DNA from: [Mycobacterium] stephanolepidis
GTDB taxonomy: Bacteria > Actinomycetota > Actinomycetes > Mycobacteriales > Mycobacteriaceae
Length of the DNA stretch: 64,000 nt
Reading direction: 5' to 3'
Assembly (NCBI RefSeq): GCF_002356335.1
Contig: NZ_AP018165.1
Coordinates: forward strand, 4,216,001-4,280,000
Shown here: positions 21,562 through 30,479 of the stretch, one piece after another
Numbering within the stretch: the stretch's first letter is position 1
Layout of the letters: each line of letters begins with the position of its first letter
Translations under genes and position numbers: made by a program
The notes under the pieces: model-generated
Told to the model about the DNA's origin: nothing
The model's input: only the letters and a program-made list of their open reading frames with translations
Databases searched by the model: none

Positions 21562-22817
21562 CTCGAGCGTGCGAACTGCTCCATGGCATCGGCGGCGGCC
21601 TCCGCGCTCTCACCCGGTTTGGTCATTCCGTTGGCGAGCTCGCGAGCCCGGTCGATGTAGTCCGGCGCAAGAATCTGGCGCAGGTCGGCGATCAGGGATT
21701 CTCGCGTGGTGGTCGAAAAACGCCGTGTGGTACCCACTTTCAGCTTCTTTATCTGGCCACCCCAGAGCGTCTGATTGGCATCCATCGACAAGATCAACGT
21801 CGGGACCCCGGCGCGCAGGCTTGCCGCCGTTGTACCTGAACCCCCGTGATGCACGACCGCCCGGCAGGCCGGAAAGACCGTCGCATAGTTGACTGCCCCC
21901 ACGACCTTCACATGGTCGGGAAGCTGCGCATCGCTGAAGTCGGTCCATCCCGCGCCTATCAAGGCCCGCTCTCCCAGCTCCGCGCACGCCGATCCGATCA
22001 TCTCCAGTGCGGCAGTGGGGGATTCGACCGGCATACTGCCAAATCCGAAGAAGATTGGCGGCGTCCCGGCGGCGATCCATGAGGCGACGTCACCGTCGGC
22101 CTCGGCGGTCAGCGCCATGGTCAGCGAGCCGACAAACGGCCGCAAACCATCCCAATGCTTCCACTCCTCGGCCAGGCCGGGAAAACAGACCTCGTCATAG
22201 CCCTGGATCTCCAGGGAGCCGCGCGCGGCGATCCGCTGAGGAGACGGCCGTGAGGCCTTCGGCAGGCGGAGCTCACGCCGCTGCGTGTCCTCCACCTTCT
22301 TATTCAGACGCCAGGCCAACCAGTCGAACGCCGTCATCGCCGTACGCCCCAACCGGGACGGCAGGATGGTGACGAGCTGACCATTGGGCCGCATCGGAAT
22401 GTGATGAAGCGTGACCAATGGAATGTCATGATATTCAGCGACATTCGCAGCAGGTTCCTGATAACTCTGCCCCGCGAACAACACATCGGCGTCCTGGGCC
22501 GCGGACATCAGCGTGGTATTCATCTGCGCCCAGCATTCGTCGCTGAGCTCCCACATCTGACGCCACATCGTCCGAATCTCCCCCACCTTCCAGAAGGTGT
22601 GGAAGAAGAACGTCCAGAAGTTGCGATACACGTCCAGCCAGGTCTTCGTATCCAACCCGTAGGAAACAGTCTCCAGACCTGCCGACTCCGTGAAGCCGAT
22701 CAGGTCGGGCGGCACAGCCATGACCACATCGTGTCCCCTGCGCTGTAACTCACGAGCCACGACAACAGAGGGCTCGATATCACCCCGGGTTCCGTAGCTC
22801 GCCAGCACAAACTTCAT
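21549..22817 (-). CDS. GPL glycosyltransferase (Gtf family), second copy
   Basis: This 422-aa GT-B glycosyltransferase is paralogous to the 18261 gene, with ASYGTRGDIEPSV at the start and VVHHGGSGTTAASLRAG in the sugar-nucleotide site. The ATG at 22817 is chosen because all three paralogues begin MKF; an upstream in-frame start at 22901 would add 28 residues unlike the family. It overlaps atf2 and follows a methyltransferase gene by about 50 bases, forming a four-gene minus-strand run of methyltransferase, glycosyltransferase, acetyltransferase and methyltransferase. It should transfer 6-deoxytalose or rhamnose to the GPL core; I cannot say which. Confidence 0.86.
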   Translation of the reverse strand: MKFVLASYGTRGDIEPSVVVARELQRRGHDVVMAVPPDLIGFTESAGLETVSYGLDTKTWLDVYRNFWTFFFHTFWKVGEIRTMWRQMWELSDECWAQMNTTLMSAAQDADVLFAGQSYQEPAANVAEYHDIPLVTLHHIPMRPNGQLVTILPSRLGRTAMTAFDWLAWRLNKKVEDTQRRELRLPKASRPSPQRIAARGSLEIQGYDEVCFPGLAEEWKHWDGLRPFVGSLTMALTAEADGDVASWIAAGTPPIFFGFGSMPVESPTAALEMIGSACAELGERALIGAGWTDFSDAQLPDHVKVVGAVNYATVFPACRAVVHHGGSGTTAASLRAGVPTLILSMDANQTLWGGQIKKLKVGTTRRFSTTTRESLIADLRQILAPDYIDRARELANGMTKPGESAEAAADAMEQFARSRCSA

Positions 22818-22866
22818 CGCCTCTAACGCCTTTCGGGTATCGCGGTTCAGCGGAGTCGGGCCGCCC

Positions 22867-23673
22867 TCATTCCTTACGCCAGAACACGCCGGTTCCGTCA
22901 ATTTCCTTGATCTCGGCGGTTATCCCGTGCTTCGTGCGGTAATCGGTGACGGCCTGCTTGCACGAGTCGAGCGCGTGGTAGTCGTCGATGATGCAAAAGC
23001 CGCCGGGAGACACACGTTCGTAAAGCCCGTCGAGCGCCTGGATTGTGGATTCATAGAGGTCACCATCGAGCCGCAATACAGCGATTTGTTGAATCGGGGC
23101 GTCATGCAGCGTGTCTTTGAACCAGCCCGGAACAAATCGAACCTGATCGTCCAACAATCCATAGCGCTGGAAATTGGCCCTGACATTCTTTTCGGTCACC
23201 GCCAGGATGGGCGCCGCAAGGTGCAGCCTGTCGCCCTTGTCTGCCTTGTAATGCGCGGTATCCGGGGGAGGTACGCCTTCGAACGAATCGCAGAGCCACA
23301 CGTTCCGTGTGGTGTCCCCATATGCGGCCAGAACCCCGCGCATCAGGATGGAAGCACCACCGCGCCACACACCGCATTCGACCAGGTCGCCAGGCACGTC
23401 ATCGGCAAGCACCGTCTCGACGCACTGCTGCAGACTGGTGAGTCGCTGCATACCGATCATCGTCAACGCATCCGCCGGCCAATCCAGGCCCAAGTCACGC
23501 TTGTGCGCGTCGAACGGACGCTTGCGCACAAGCACGTAGTCGCCAAATTTGAAAAAGGGGCGGTGCAGCCAGTTCCAACCCACTGGCACAAGTTCATCAA
23601 CTCCGTATCTGGTGAGGTCCTGTCGAAGCAGGCCCAGATAAGCGGATCGAGTGTCGTAATCGGTCACGGTCAA
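22867..23673 (-). CDS. TylF/MycF-type sugar O-methyltransferase (Rmt family), second copy
   Basis: This 268-aa protein of the macrocin O-methyltransferase family has DLVECGVWRGGASILMRG at the SAM site, LCDSFEGVP, RLDGDLYEST, and GGFCIIDDYHAL carrying the acidic pair that binds metal in MycF. It is a better match to TylF than the 19525 gene. The expected job is O-methylation of a rhamnose hydroxyl on the GPL. A TTG start at 23673 lies six bases after AGGGG; a GTG two codons further in is the alternative. The following glycosyltransferase gene starts about 50 bases downstream. Confidence 0.83.
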   Translation of the reverse strand: MTVTDYDTRSAYLGLLRQDLTRYGVDELVPVGWNWLHRPFFKFGDYVLVRKRPFDAHKRDLGLDWPADALTMIGMQRLTSLQQCVETVLADDVPGDLVECGVWRGGASILMRGVLAAYGDTTRNVWLCDSFEGVPPPDTAHYKADKGDRLHLAAPILAVTEKNVRANFQRYGLLDDQVRFVPGWFKDTLHDAPIQQIAVLRLDGDLYESTIQALDGLYERVSPGGFCIIDDYHALDSCKQAVTDYRTKHGITAEIKEIDGTGVFWRKE

Positions 23674-23887
23674 GAACTGCCCCTATCTCGAAATGCTGGT
23701 GTCCCGTCCCAGCGCTAACAATAGCCGTCCGCGCGACTCCGTCGACACGTTTCGGACCGGGCCACTCCCCTTGTAGGGGCTGCATTTTCAGCAGAATCTG
23801 TCAAGAATTCTTATGAACGAATGTCGCCAAATATCTGCGGCGCGCTGGCGATCGGAGATCCTGCCACCCTTTGATTTACATTCAGCC

Positions 23888-24700
23888 TCATCGGAACACG
23901 GCACGGGGTAGCCGCTTCGACTCTTCTGCTCGGTGAATCACGACCACGGAGTCGAACACCTCGATCCGGTCGATGATGGTGGCCGCAAACGGCACCTCGA
24001 CTGTCTCAAGCCGCTTGGGATGGTCTTCCATGATCTGGTAGACCGAGCTCATCTCCATATAATGAGCGTGCATCGCGTCCATCAGCCATTTCGTGAAATC
24101 GATGAACGATTGGCGCTGGTCACGATAGATCGTCCAGTAGTTGGCACAGACGTCCTCGACGATGTAGACCCCGCCGGGCCGCAGGCGTGGAAACAGATAC
24201 CTGAACGACCCGATCATCTGCTTCGGGGTGTGGCCACCATCATCGAGGACGGCGTCGAACGGGCCGAACTCCTCGACCACCGTCCCAAGGAAGTGCGGAT
24301 CGGTCTGATCGCCGATCCGCACGTGAATATCACGCCCGGGGTCGTCGTGCTGCGCGGACTTGGGACTGATGTCCAGACCCACAATGGTGGCCTGAGGCAG
24401 GTGTTCCCGCCACATCTGTAGAGATCCGCCCCTGTCCACCCCGATCTCGAGCATTCGCTCGGTCCCGGTGAGAGCGCGCTGGTAGATCGGCAGGTAATGA
24501 CGCAGCTTGTGGACGTTGTCGGTGTTCTCGAAGATCCTCCCGATGGGAGTGTCCGCCGGTGCCGAGTCGTCGGCCCGCATCGAGACCGTCCTGGCCAGAT
24601 CCGGACCCAGCGCACCAAGCATTCGACGACGAGACCCGTACGGATAACGCCGCGCAACGAACGGGGGTTTGCGCTGCAGTGCCAGACGAAAAAGCGGCAT
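23888..24700 (-). CDS. MycE-like class I methyltransferase (Rmt family), third copy
   Basis: About 270 residues. The SAM site is MLEIGVDRGGSLQMW, followed by GLDISP, a DAVLDDGGHTPKQ motif and RPGGVYIVEDV. This pattern resembles demethylmacrocin O-methyltransferase (MycE/TylE) more than TylF. In this locus it would methylate a GPL sugar hydroxyl. The start is uncertain: ATG 24742 has no clear ribosome site, while AGGA precedes a GTG at 24706 and an ATG at 24700, which I use. It lies between the broken acetyltransferase gene and the TylF-like gene, with about 210 non-coding bases downstream. Confidence 0.76.
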   Translation of the reverse strand: MPLFRLALQRKPPFVARRYPYGSRRRMLGALGPDLARTVSMRADDSAPADTPIGRIFENTDNVHKLRHYLPIYQRALTGTERMLEIGVDRGGSLQMWREHLPQATIVGLDISPKSAQHDDPGRDIHVRIGDQTDPHFLGTVVEEFGPFDAVLDDGGHTPKQMIGSFRYLFPRLRPGGVYIVEDVCANYWTIYRDQRQSFIDFTKWLMDAMHAHYMEMSSVYQIMEDHPKRLETVEVPFAATIIDRIEVFDSVVVIHRAEESKRLPRAVFR

Positions 24701-24812
24701 GATCACGAGATCCTTTGCTGTCCTTTGATGTTCGAAAAACATCGCCCATTCTCAGAACCCCGAAATGCCATGCGAATCAGCCTACCGACATATCCATGGC
24801 GCCACCTGCGCG

Positions 24813-25942
24813 CTAACTGTCCTCGCGCGGCGATAGTGCCCGTTCTCGCGGCGCGAAGCTATCCGAACCCGTAGGCCCCGCGCGCGTCGCAGCCTGATCG
24901 GCATGCTTGCGTTTAAGGCGCGACTTGAGCGCGAGAGCACGCTTCTCGACCAGGAACCAACTGAATGCGGCAGGCACCAGCGTCGCACCCGCCGAAACAA
25001 TAAAGAAAACAAACGGATTCAGGCTGGCAAGCCCTGCGACGGCTAAGAACTGCTGCGTCGGCGAGGCATATATATATAGACACCGTATGACAGGTCCGTC
25101 TGGATATTCATGCGCTTGTTCTTGATCAGCACACCCGAAACGACGACGGCGTAGGCAAGCGGAAGAGCACCGACGACGCGGTAGTCGGGCAGCATGCCCG
25201 ATGCCAGCACAATCACCACGCTCACCGACACAAGCGACCACCGGGCCGGAATCACATCTCGCCACTGATACAGCAGTGCACCGGCGGAAAACATGATGGC
25301 ACTGCGCACCGCGAGCTGCGGAATTGTCCACAGCCCGGGGAAGGTCAGCGGCGGCAGCAGAATTGCCGCAATCGTTGCCAGTATCAGTATCACCGGTGCG
25401 GTCCAGCGACGGCTCGCGAGCCCGAGTAGCCCCAGCCCCGCTACGGCGATGTAGCACATCACTTCGAATACGAGCGACCACAAAGACGCGTTCCAGATTC
25501 CCGGATACGGGATATCGCGTGGCGTCCCACCCACATCGAACTGGAGCTGAATCAGTGCGCTGTTCTTCACCATGTATTCGATCGGAGCACTGGAGAACAG
25601 CAGCCTCGCGGCCGATCCGCCCTGGATCGCAACACTGAGCGGAGCGATGACAAACGCCGTTACCGCCAGCACCACGTAGTACCCGGGCAGGATGCGCAGG
25701 GCTCGCGCGATGAAGTAGTCGCGCGAGCTGGGATTACGGAGCCAACTAGCGGTGATCAGAAACCCCGAAAGAGCAAAGAATCCGTCAACTCCCACCGAAA
25801 ACAGCAGTTGAAGTATCGCCTTGGATTCCACCACGTGGCCCGTGAGCGGAAACGAGTGAAAAAGGATCACCTCTGTCGCCAGGGCGAGCCGACATGCGTT
25901 CAGCGCGTTGTTTCGCGGATCGAATACAGAACCGAGCTTCAT
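24813..25942 (-). pseudogene. atf1: atf1-like GPL acetyltransferase, frameshifted in an AT dinucleotide tract
   Basis: This paralogue of the intact acetyltransferase at 20428 has FHS in helix 1, then VDGFFALSGFLITASWLR and RALRILPGYY. The ATG frame from 25942 matches the family until LSYGVYIY and then ends after eight foreign residues at 25043. The missing C-terminus (ASPTQQFLAVAGL through WFLVEKRA) continues in another frame to 24813. The switch falls in the plus-strand tract ATATATATATA (25068-25078), eleven bases where nine would keep Tyr-Ile-Tyr in frame, so one AT unit is extra. With it removed the gene would code for 375 aa, matching the 377-aa sister. The truncated product lacks the last membrane helices and is probably inactive. 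Slippage could restore it. Confidence 0.87.
25068..25078. repeat. AT dinucleotide repeat at the atf1 frameshift
   Basis: Eleven bases of alternating A and T lie within the coding region of the acetyltransferase. Loss of one AT unit restores the family reading frame. The tract can slip during replication and is therefore a candidate on/off switch. Confidence 0.8.
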
Positions 25943-26109
25943 GCGCCTCCACCACCACTCTTCGCCGGAAGCGTCATCGTATCGTCATCTCAGTTCGAGA
26001 TCAGGCTTTCCGGTGTTTCCACATGTAGTTGGAAAACATTGTCACAACTGATGATTCATATTCACGACAGGGTTTATCGCCACCAGACAGCAGTGCGGCG
26101 GCGATGTGC

Positions 26110-27183
26110 TCAAAAGCGATTCGGGCAGTCCTTGTCGATCCATTCCAGAAGTGCGTGCAGGCCATCCTCCAGCGCCCACTTCGGGCTCCACGCGAGCTGC
26201 TCGATTGCCGGCTCGACGTCACAGCTCGCGGCGCGCACATCGCCATCCCGAAACTTCCCGACAACGGTGGGTTCGGGCGCCGCACAGATGTCGGCGACCT
26301 TACGGGCCAACTCGTGAATGGTTGTTGCAGTGCCAGAACCGATGTCAAGAGTGCGTCGCTCGACCGCGGGTGTGTGCACCGCGGCGAAGAGCGCATCGAC
26401 AACATCGTCGATAAAGACGAAATCGCGAACTATCCGTCCATCCTCGTAGACCTCCAACGACTGCTTCTCGCGTGCCAGACGCGCGAAGAGCGTGACGATT
26501 CCGGTGTACGAGTTTGTGAGTGACTGGCCGGGCCCATATACATTCTGCAGGCGCAGAACGCTGAGGTTGGTGTCATGGGCGGCAGCCCATGAAGCCAACA
26601 GATGCTCCTGGGCAAGTTTTGTGCCCGCATAGATGTTGGTGGGTCGGGGCTCGGTCCTACTGGCGCAGCTGGCGAGCGGCTCCGAAGACTCACCGTTGGG
26701 CCCCTTCGGATCCCACTGTCCGGCAAGTAGTTGGGCATGGCTGCGCGGGCGCGGGTAGAAGACTTCTGTACCGGACTGCCAGGCGCCTTCGCCGTACACC
26801 GCGCGCGATGATGCGAGTACCAGCTGGTCGGGCACAAACGCCGCACGGCTCAGGGCGTCCAGGAGTTGGGTGGTACCCACCACATTGACCGAACCGTGGC
26901 GCGTCGCTTCCGAAAGCGACTGCGCGGTACCCGTCTCCGCAGCCAAATGGACAACCTGGGAGGGTTCGAACAACCGCAGCACGGCATCCCAGTCAGGGGC
27001 ATGGGTCACGTCGCCCGTGAACAGCCGCACCGATGGTGGGAGATCGATGTCCCGGCCCCTGGCATGCACTTGAGGATGCAAGACGTCCATCACCGCGACG
27101 TCGTATCCCGCCTGCACGAGGCGGTTGGATAGCGCGGATCCAATGAATCCCGCTCCACCAGAGATGAGCACAGATGTCGACAA
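26110..27183 (-). CDS. epiA: NAD-dependent epimerase/dehydratase for GPL deoxysugar synthesis
   Basis: This 357-aa extended short-chain dehydrogenase has the NAD-binding GGAGFIGSAL near the N-terminus, HLAAETGTAQS, an SSRAVYGEG segment, the catalytic YAGTKLAQE (Tyr-x-x-x-Lys) and RLQNVYGPGQS. Such enzymes epimerise or reduce dTDP-4-keto-6-deoxysugars. In the GPL locus the likely product is dTDP-6-deoxytalose or a related precursor for the glycosyltransferases, downstream of RmlA. The TTG at 27183 is preferred because GGGAGG lies about eight bases upstream and the Rossmann strand then starts at once; the next upstream start adds 15 unlike residues. The exact reaction (epimerase or 4-ketoreductase) is inferred. 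Confidence 0.78.
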   Translation of the reverse strand: MSTSVLISGGAGFIGSALSNRLVQAGYDVAVMDVLHPQVHARGRDIDLPPSVRLFTGDVTHAPDWDAVLRLFEPSQVVHLAAETGTAQSLSEATRHGSVNVVGTTQLLDALSRAAFVPDQLVLASSRAVYGEGAWQSGTEVFYPRPRSHAQLLAGQWDPKGPNGESSEPLASCASRTEPRPTNIYAGTKLAQEHLLASWAAAHDTNLSVLRLQNVYGPGQSLTNSYTGIVTLFARLAREKQSLEVYEDGRIVRDFVFIDDVVDALFAAVHTPAVERRTLDIGSGTATTIHELARKVADICAAPEPTVVGKFRDGDVRAASCDVEPAIEQLAWSPKWALEDGLHALLEWIDKDCPNRF

Positions 27184-27323
27184 AGCCGATTCCTCCCGTT
27201 CTTTACGGAGCAGCCAGGTAACCGGCACGCACCGGTAATGCGTTCCGGGTCAATGATATCGATGGTCCAGATGACATCGCGCGGGGTTCTTCCCACATGG
27301 ACTGCCGCACGATGACAACTGAC

Positions 27324-28582
27324 CTAAACACGAGCAGCCCGCTCCTCCAACAGGTCGGCTGCCTTGCCCACACTCTCGTACGGCTTGGACATATGGGGCG
27401 CGATCTCCCGGGCCCGAACCGCATAATCCGGGCTGAGGATCTCCCGCAGGTCCGAGACCAGCGTCTCTCGGGTCGTCGTCGAAAAGCGCCGAGAGGCACC
27501 CACTTTCATGCGCTTGAGCTGATTTCCCCAGAATGGCTGATCACCAACGGTCCACAGGATCAAGGTAGGCACTCCGGCGCGCAGGCTCGCGGCCGTGGTG
27601 CCCGAACCACCGTGGTGAACAATCGCCCGACTCACCGGAAAGACCGCCGCATAGTTCACCACTCCAACCACCTTGACGTGCTCGGGTGGCCGTACGTCGC
27701 TGAAGTCGGTGGCGCCGGCGCACACCAACGCACGCTCCCCCACTTCCGCGCACGCTGAACCGATCATCTCGACGGTCTCCGCCGGAGATTCCACCGGAAT
27801 GCTTCCCGAAGCGAAACAGATAGGCGGCGGACCGGCGGCGATCCAGGACACCACCTCGTCGTCGGCCTCGGTGGTCAACTCCATGGTCAGTGCTCCCACG
27901 AAGGGCCTTCGCTCGCCGTACTTCGCCCATTCATCTCCAGCCCACGGAAGCAAATACGGTCGTAGGCCTGGATTTCCAGCGAGTCACGCTGCCCGATCCG
28001 CCGCGGCGAAGGGCTTGTCGCCTTCGGTAAACCGAGCTCGCGCCGTTGCGCATCCTCCGCCCTCTTGGTCACACGCCAGGTCAACCAGTCGTAGGCGGTC
28101 ATCGCTGTGCGGGTCACCGGCGGCGGCAAGGCCGGAAAGAGCTGGCCGTTGGGGCGCCACGGCATGGTGTGCAAGGCAACCAATGGGATTCCGTAGAACT
28201 CGGCCACATTGGCGGCCGGCTCCTCGTAGCCCACACTCGTCGACAGAAGATCCGCCCCCTCGGCCACCGACACAAGGGCCTTACTCATCTCCGACCACTG
28301 TTCGGTTACCAGTTTCAGTGCCTGCTGACACAACGCGACCAGATCCTGAACCCTCCAAAAATGACGGGTCCACGACATCCACAAGTCGCGGTACTCATCG
28401 AGCTGAGGCCCCACCTGGACGCCATAAGGAACTGCCGAGAGCCCCACAGACTCGGCGAAACCGATCAAGTCCGGGGGCACCGCCATACGCACTTCATGAC
28501 CTCTGCGCTGCAGTTCTCGTCCGACAGCAACGGCAGGTTCGATATCGCCGCGCGTGCCATAACTTGCCATGGCAAATTTCAT
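27324..28582 (-). pseudogene. Third GPL glycosyltransferase, frameshifted
   Basis: This is the third paralogue of the locus glycosyltransferases. The first frame starts at ATG 28582 (ASYGTRGDIEPAVAV) and matches the family for about 215 residues, up to YDRICF. It then leaves the family sequence and stops at 27887. The rest (DEWAKYGERRPFVGALTM through VVHHGGSGTTAASLRAG) is in another frame ending at 27324. The switch lies at about 27936-27950. The simplest reading is one base lost after the GGGCTG codons, since the paralogues have PGLADEW here. With one base restored the gene is 420 codons, like its sisters. The two halves separate the acceptor and donor domains, so activity is not expected. 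It is transcribed divergently from rmlA. Confidence 0.85.
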
Positions 28583-29046
28583 GACGGTATCGACCTCCCC
28601 GATATGTTAGGTACTCGCAGAATGGCCGTCGGTGTTGCCGGTCATTATTACCGATCTTGTGCGTCTCGGATAGCCTCACAACAACGGGCATACATCCGTC
28701 TCCAAATTCCAGAACATCAATACAGCTACAGCAGAAAGAATTCCGCTTCGCGGGTTGCCACACGTAAATCACTATCGCGCAGGAATGCGGCAATGCAATA
28801 CCGGCTAGCCCGGGTTCGGCTGCTCGCACGATATCCATATGCGACCGCGGGCGCGCCGGATCTGCCTTGACATACTTTGTTGCCACGCACCGTTCACCAA
28901 AGCGACCTGCATGTCCGCTGCCCGCGTTTGATTCCGTCGGCATTGCGCCTACATACGCGATAGGGTGGCCTACGGGTTGCGCCGCGACAACGTACAAAAT
29001 GTCCCCGCCGCAACCGAACTCGCATTGTCGTCGAGTAGGAGCACAC
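28583..29046. other. Divergent intergenic region between the broken glycosyltransferase gene and rmlA
   Basis: About 460 bases contain no convincing gene; it must hold promoters for the leftward tailoring cluster and for rmlA. AGGAG is placed six bases before the rmlA ATG. I saw no clear -35/-10 pair or operator. Confidence 0.4.
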
Positions 29047-29913
29047 ATGCGCGGCATCATTCTCGCGGGCGGTTCGGGCACGCGTCTGCATCCGATAACG
29101 ACGGGTGTCAGCAAGCAGCTGCTACCGGTGTACGACAAACCACTGGTCTACTATCCGCTCTCCACGCTGATCATGGCCGGAGTTCGCGACATTCTGGTGA
29201 TCACCACCCCCTCGGATGCCTCGGCATTTGAGCGACTCCTTGGAGACGGCTCGGCATTCGGCATCAACCTGACCTACGCGGTCCAGCCCAAGCCCGAGGG
29301 GCTTGCGCAGGCGTTCGTGATCGGCGCCTCGCATATCGGCACCGACACAGCGATGCTCGCCCTGGGCGACAACGTCTTCTACGGACCCGGGTTGGGCACA
29401 AGTTTGCGCCGGTTCGAGAACATCAGCGGTGGAGCGATTTTCGCGTACTGGGTAGCCAACCCGTCGGCATACGGCGTGGTGGAGTTCGACGCCGCGGGCG
29501 TCCCCTTGTCCCTGGAAGAAAAGCCGGCGACACCGAAATCCCACTACGCAGTGCCCGGTCTGTACTTCTATGACAACGACGTCATCGAGATCGCCCGCTC
29601 GCTGAAGAAGTCGGCTCGGGGCGAGTACGAGATCACCGAGGTCAACCAGACCTATCTGGATCAGGGACGTCTTTCTGTCGAGGTGTTACCGCGTGGAACC
29701 GCGTGGCTGGATACGGGCACCTTCGATTCACTGCTGGACGCGAGCGACTACGTGCGCACCATCGAACGCCGACAGGGTCTGAAGATAGGCGTACCGGAAG
29801 AAATTGCGTGGCGCGCCGGTTTCATTAATGACGACCAGCTCGCTGCGCGTGCTCAGGAGCTACTCAAGTCTGGATACGGAAGTTACCTACTTGAGCTCTT
29901 GCAGCGGAAATAG
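29047..29913 (+). CDS. rmlA: Glucose-1-phosphate thymidylyltransferase
   Basis: This 288-aa nucleotidyltransferase makes dTDP-glucose from glucose-1-phosphate and dTTP, the first step to dTDP-rhamnose and 6-deoxytalose. It shows the [20 protein letters not shown] signature, [43 protein letters not shown] and GTAWLDTG, all typical of RmlA; the length is normal. ATG 29047 follows AGGAG at six bases; a longer in-frame extension upstream is not family-like. It supplies sugar donors to the GPL glycosyltransferases and is intact, unlike some neighbours. General cell-wall rhamnose synthesis may use another copy elsewhere. Confidence 0.93.
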   Translation: MRGIILAGGSGTRLHPITTGVSKQLLPVYDKPLVYYPLSTLIMAGVRDILVITTPSDASAFERLLGDGSAFGINLTYAVQPKPEGLAQAFVIGASHIGTDTAMLALGDNVFYGPGLGTSLRRFENISGGAIFAYWVANPSAYGVVEFDAAGVPLSLEEKPATPKSHYAVPGLYFYDNDVIEIARSLKKSARGEYEITEVNQTYLDQGRLSVEVLPRGTAWLDTGTFDSLLDASDYVRTIERRQGLKIGVPEEIAWRAGFINDDQLAARAQELLKSGYGSYLLELLQRK

Positions 29914-30048
29914 CCCGATCTTCTGGTCGTCGGTAACGCAATGGACGGTGAGACGTATAAATAGTCATGGGTCTGAGAGCACCCTGGGCCTTGAGTTTCT
30001 TTGGATACGTAAAGTTGATGTGGTCGGTACGAGGAGGCAATTGAGAAC

Positions 30049-30384
30049 ATGAACAAAAAGTCATTGACGAAGATTGCGGTGGTGGGCGGTGCCACGCTGG
30101 CGTTGAGCGCCGGCGCAGGGATCGCGTCTGCCGACCCCGTTACAGACGAGATGGTGAACAGCACCTGTACGTACGATCAGGCGAACGCGGCGCTGCACGC
30201 GGAGAACCCAATGGCCGCAGAGTACTTCGACGCGTCGCCACCCAACCAGCAGTTCATGCGGGAGTTCCTCGGTGCGCCGAAAGACAAGCGGATCACCATG
30301 ATCAACCAGGTAAGGGGCAATCAGGGGATCGAGTACGTTATCCCCGTCTTCCAGCAGATGGTGCGCAGCTGCCACAAGTACTGA
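30049..30384 (+). CDS. Secreted TB8.4/hemophore-related small protein (Rv1174c/Rv0203 family)
   Basis: This 111-aa precursor has a clear signal peptide (MNKKSLTK, hydrophobic core, cleavage after IASA before DP). The mature part resembles Rv1174c (TB8.4) and the hemophore-related Rv0203/Rv1174c family: a Cys soon after the N-terminus (STCTYDQANAALHAENP), FDASPPNQQFMREFL, and a C-terminal SCHKY with the second Cys. Rv0203 binds haem and works with MmpL transporters. Haem binding here is only inferred; no ligand is evident. A strong GAGGAGG site precedes the ATG. The gene lies between rmlA and the convergent mmpL4b and ends in a strong terminator, so it may be co-transcribed with rmlA. Confidence 0.82.
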   Translation: MNKKSLTKIAVVGGATLALSAGAGIASADPVTDEMVNSTCTYDQANAALHAENPMAAEYFDASPPNQQFMREFLGAPKDKRITMINQVRGNQGIEYVIPVFQQMVRSCHKY

Positions 30385-30390
30385 GTCTTC

Positions 30391-30439
30391 ATACGCAAGG
30401 GCCGGGCCGAGGTGAACTCGCACCCGGCCTTTTGCGTAT
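30391..30439. terminator. Bidirectional intrinsic terminator between the TB8.4-like gene and mmpL4b
   Basis: An inverted repeat pairs ATACGCA...GCCGGG (30391-30406) with CCCGGC...TGCGTAT (30423-30439). It gives a long GC-rich stem with a T run inside the right arm and lies between two convergent genes. Confidence 0.75.
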
Positions 30440-30479
30440 GCGCCGCATCAAGCACCGAAGCAGTTGAACGACACCGTGA

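Noticed and set aside
23674..23887. Small hairpin CCCC-TTGTA-GGGG between two methyltransferase genes as a terminator or RNA gene
   Set aside because: The stem is only four base pairs with no T tract; too weak to call.
28494..29138. 214-codon minus-strand frame across the rmlA promoter region
   Set aside because: It overlaps the start of rmlA and the broken glycosyltransferase gene and its translation is Cys/Arg-rich without protein-like features.
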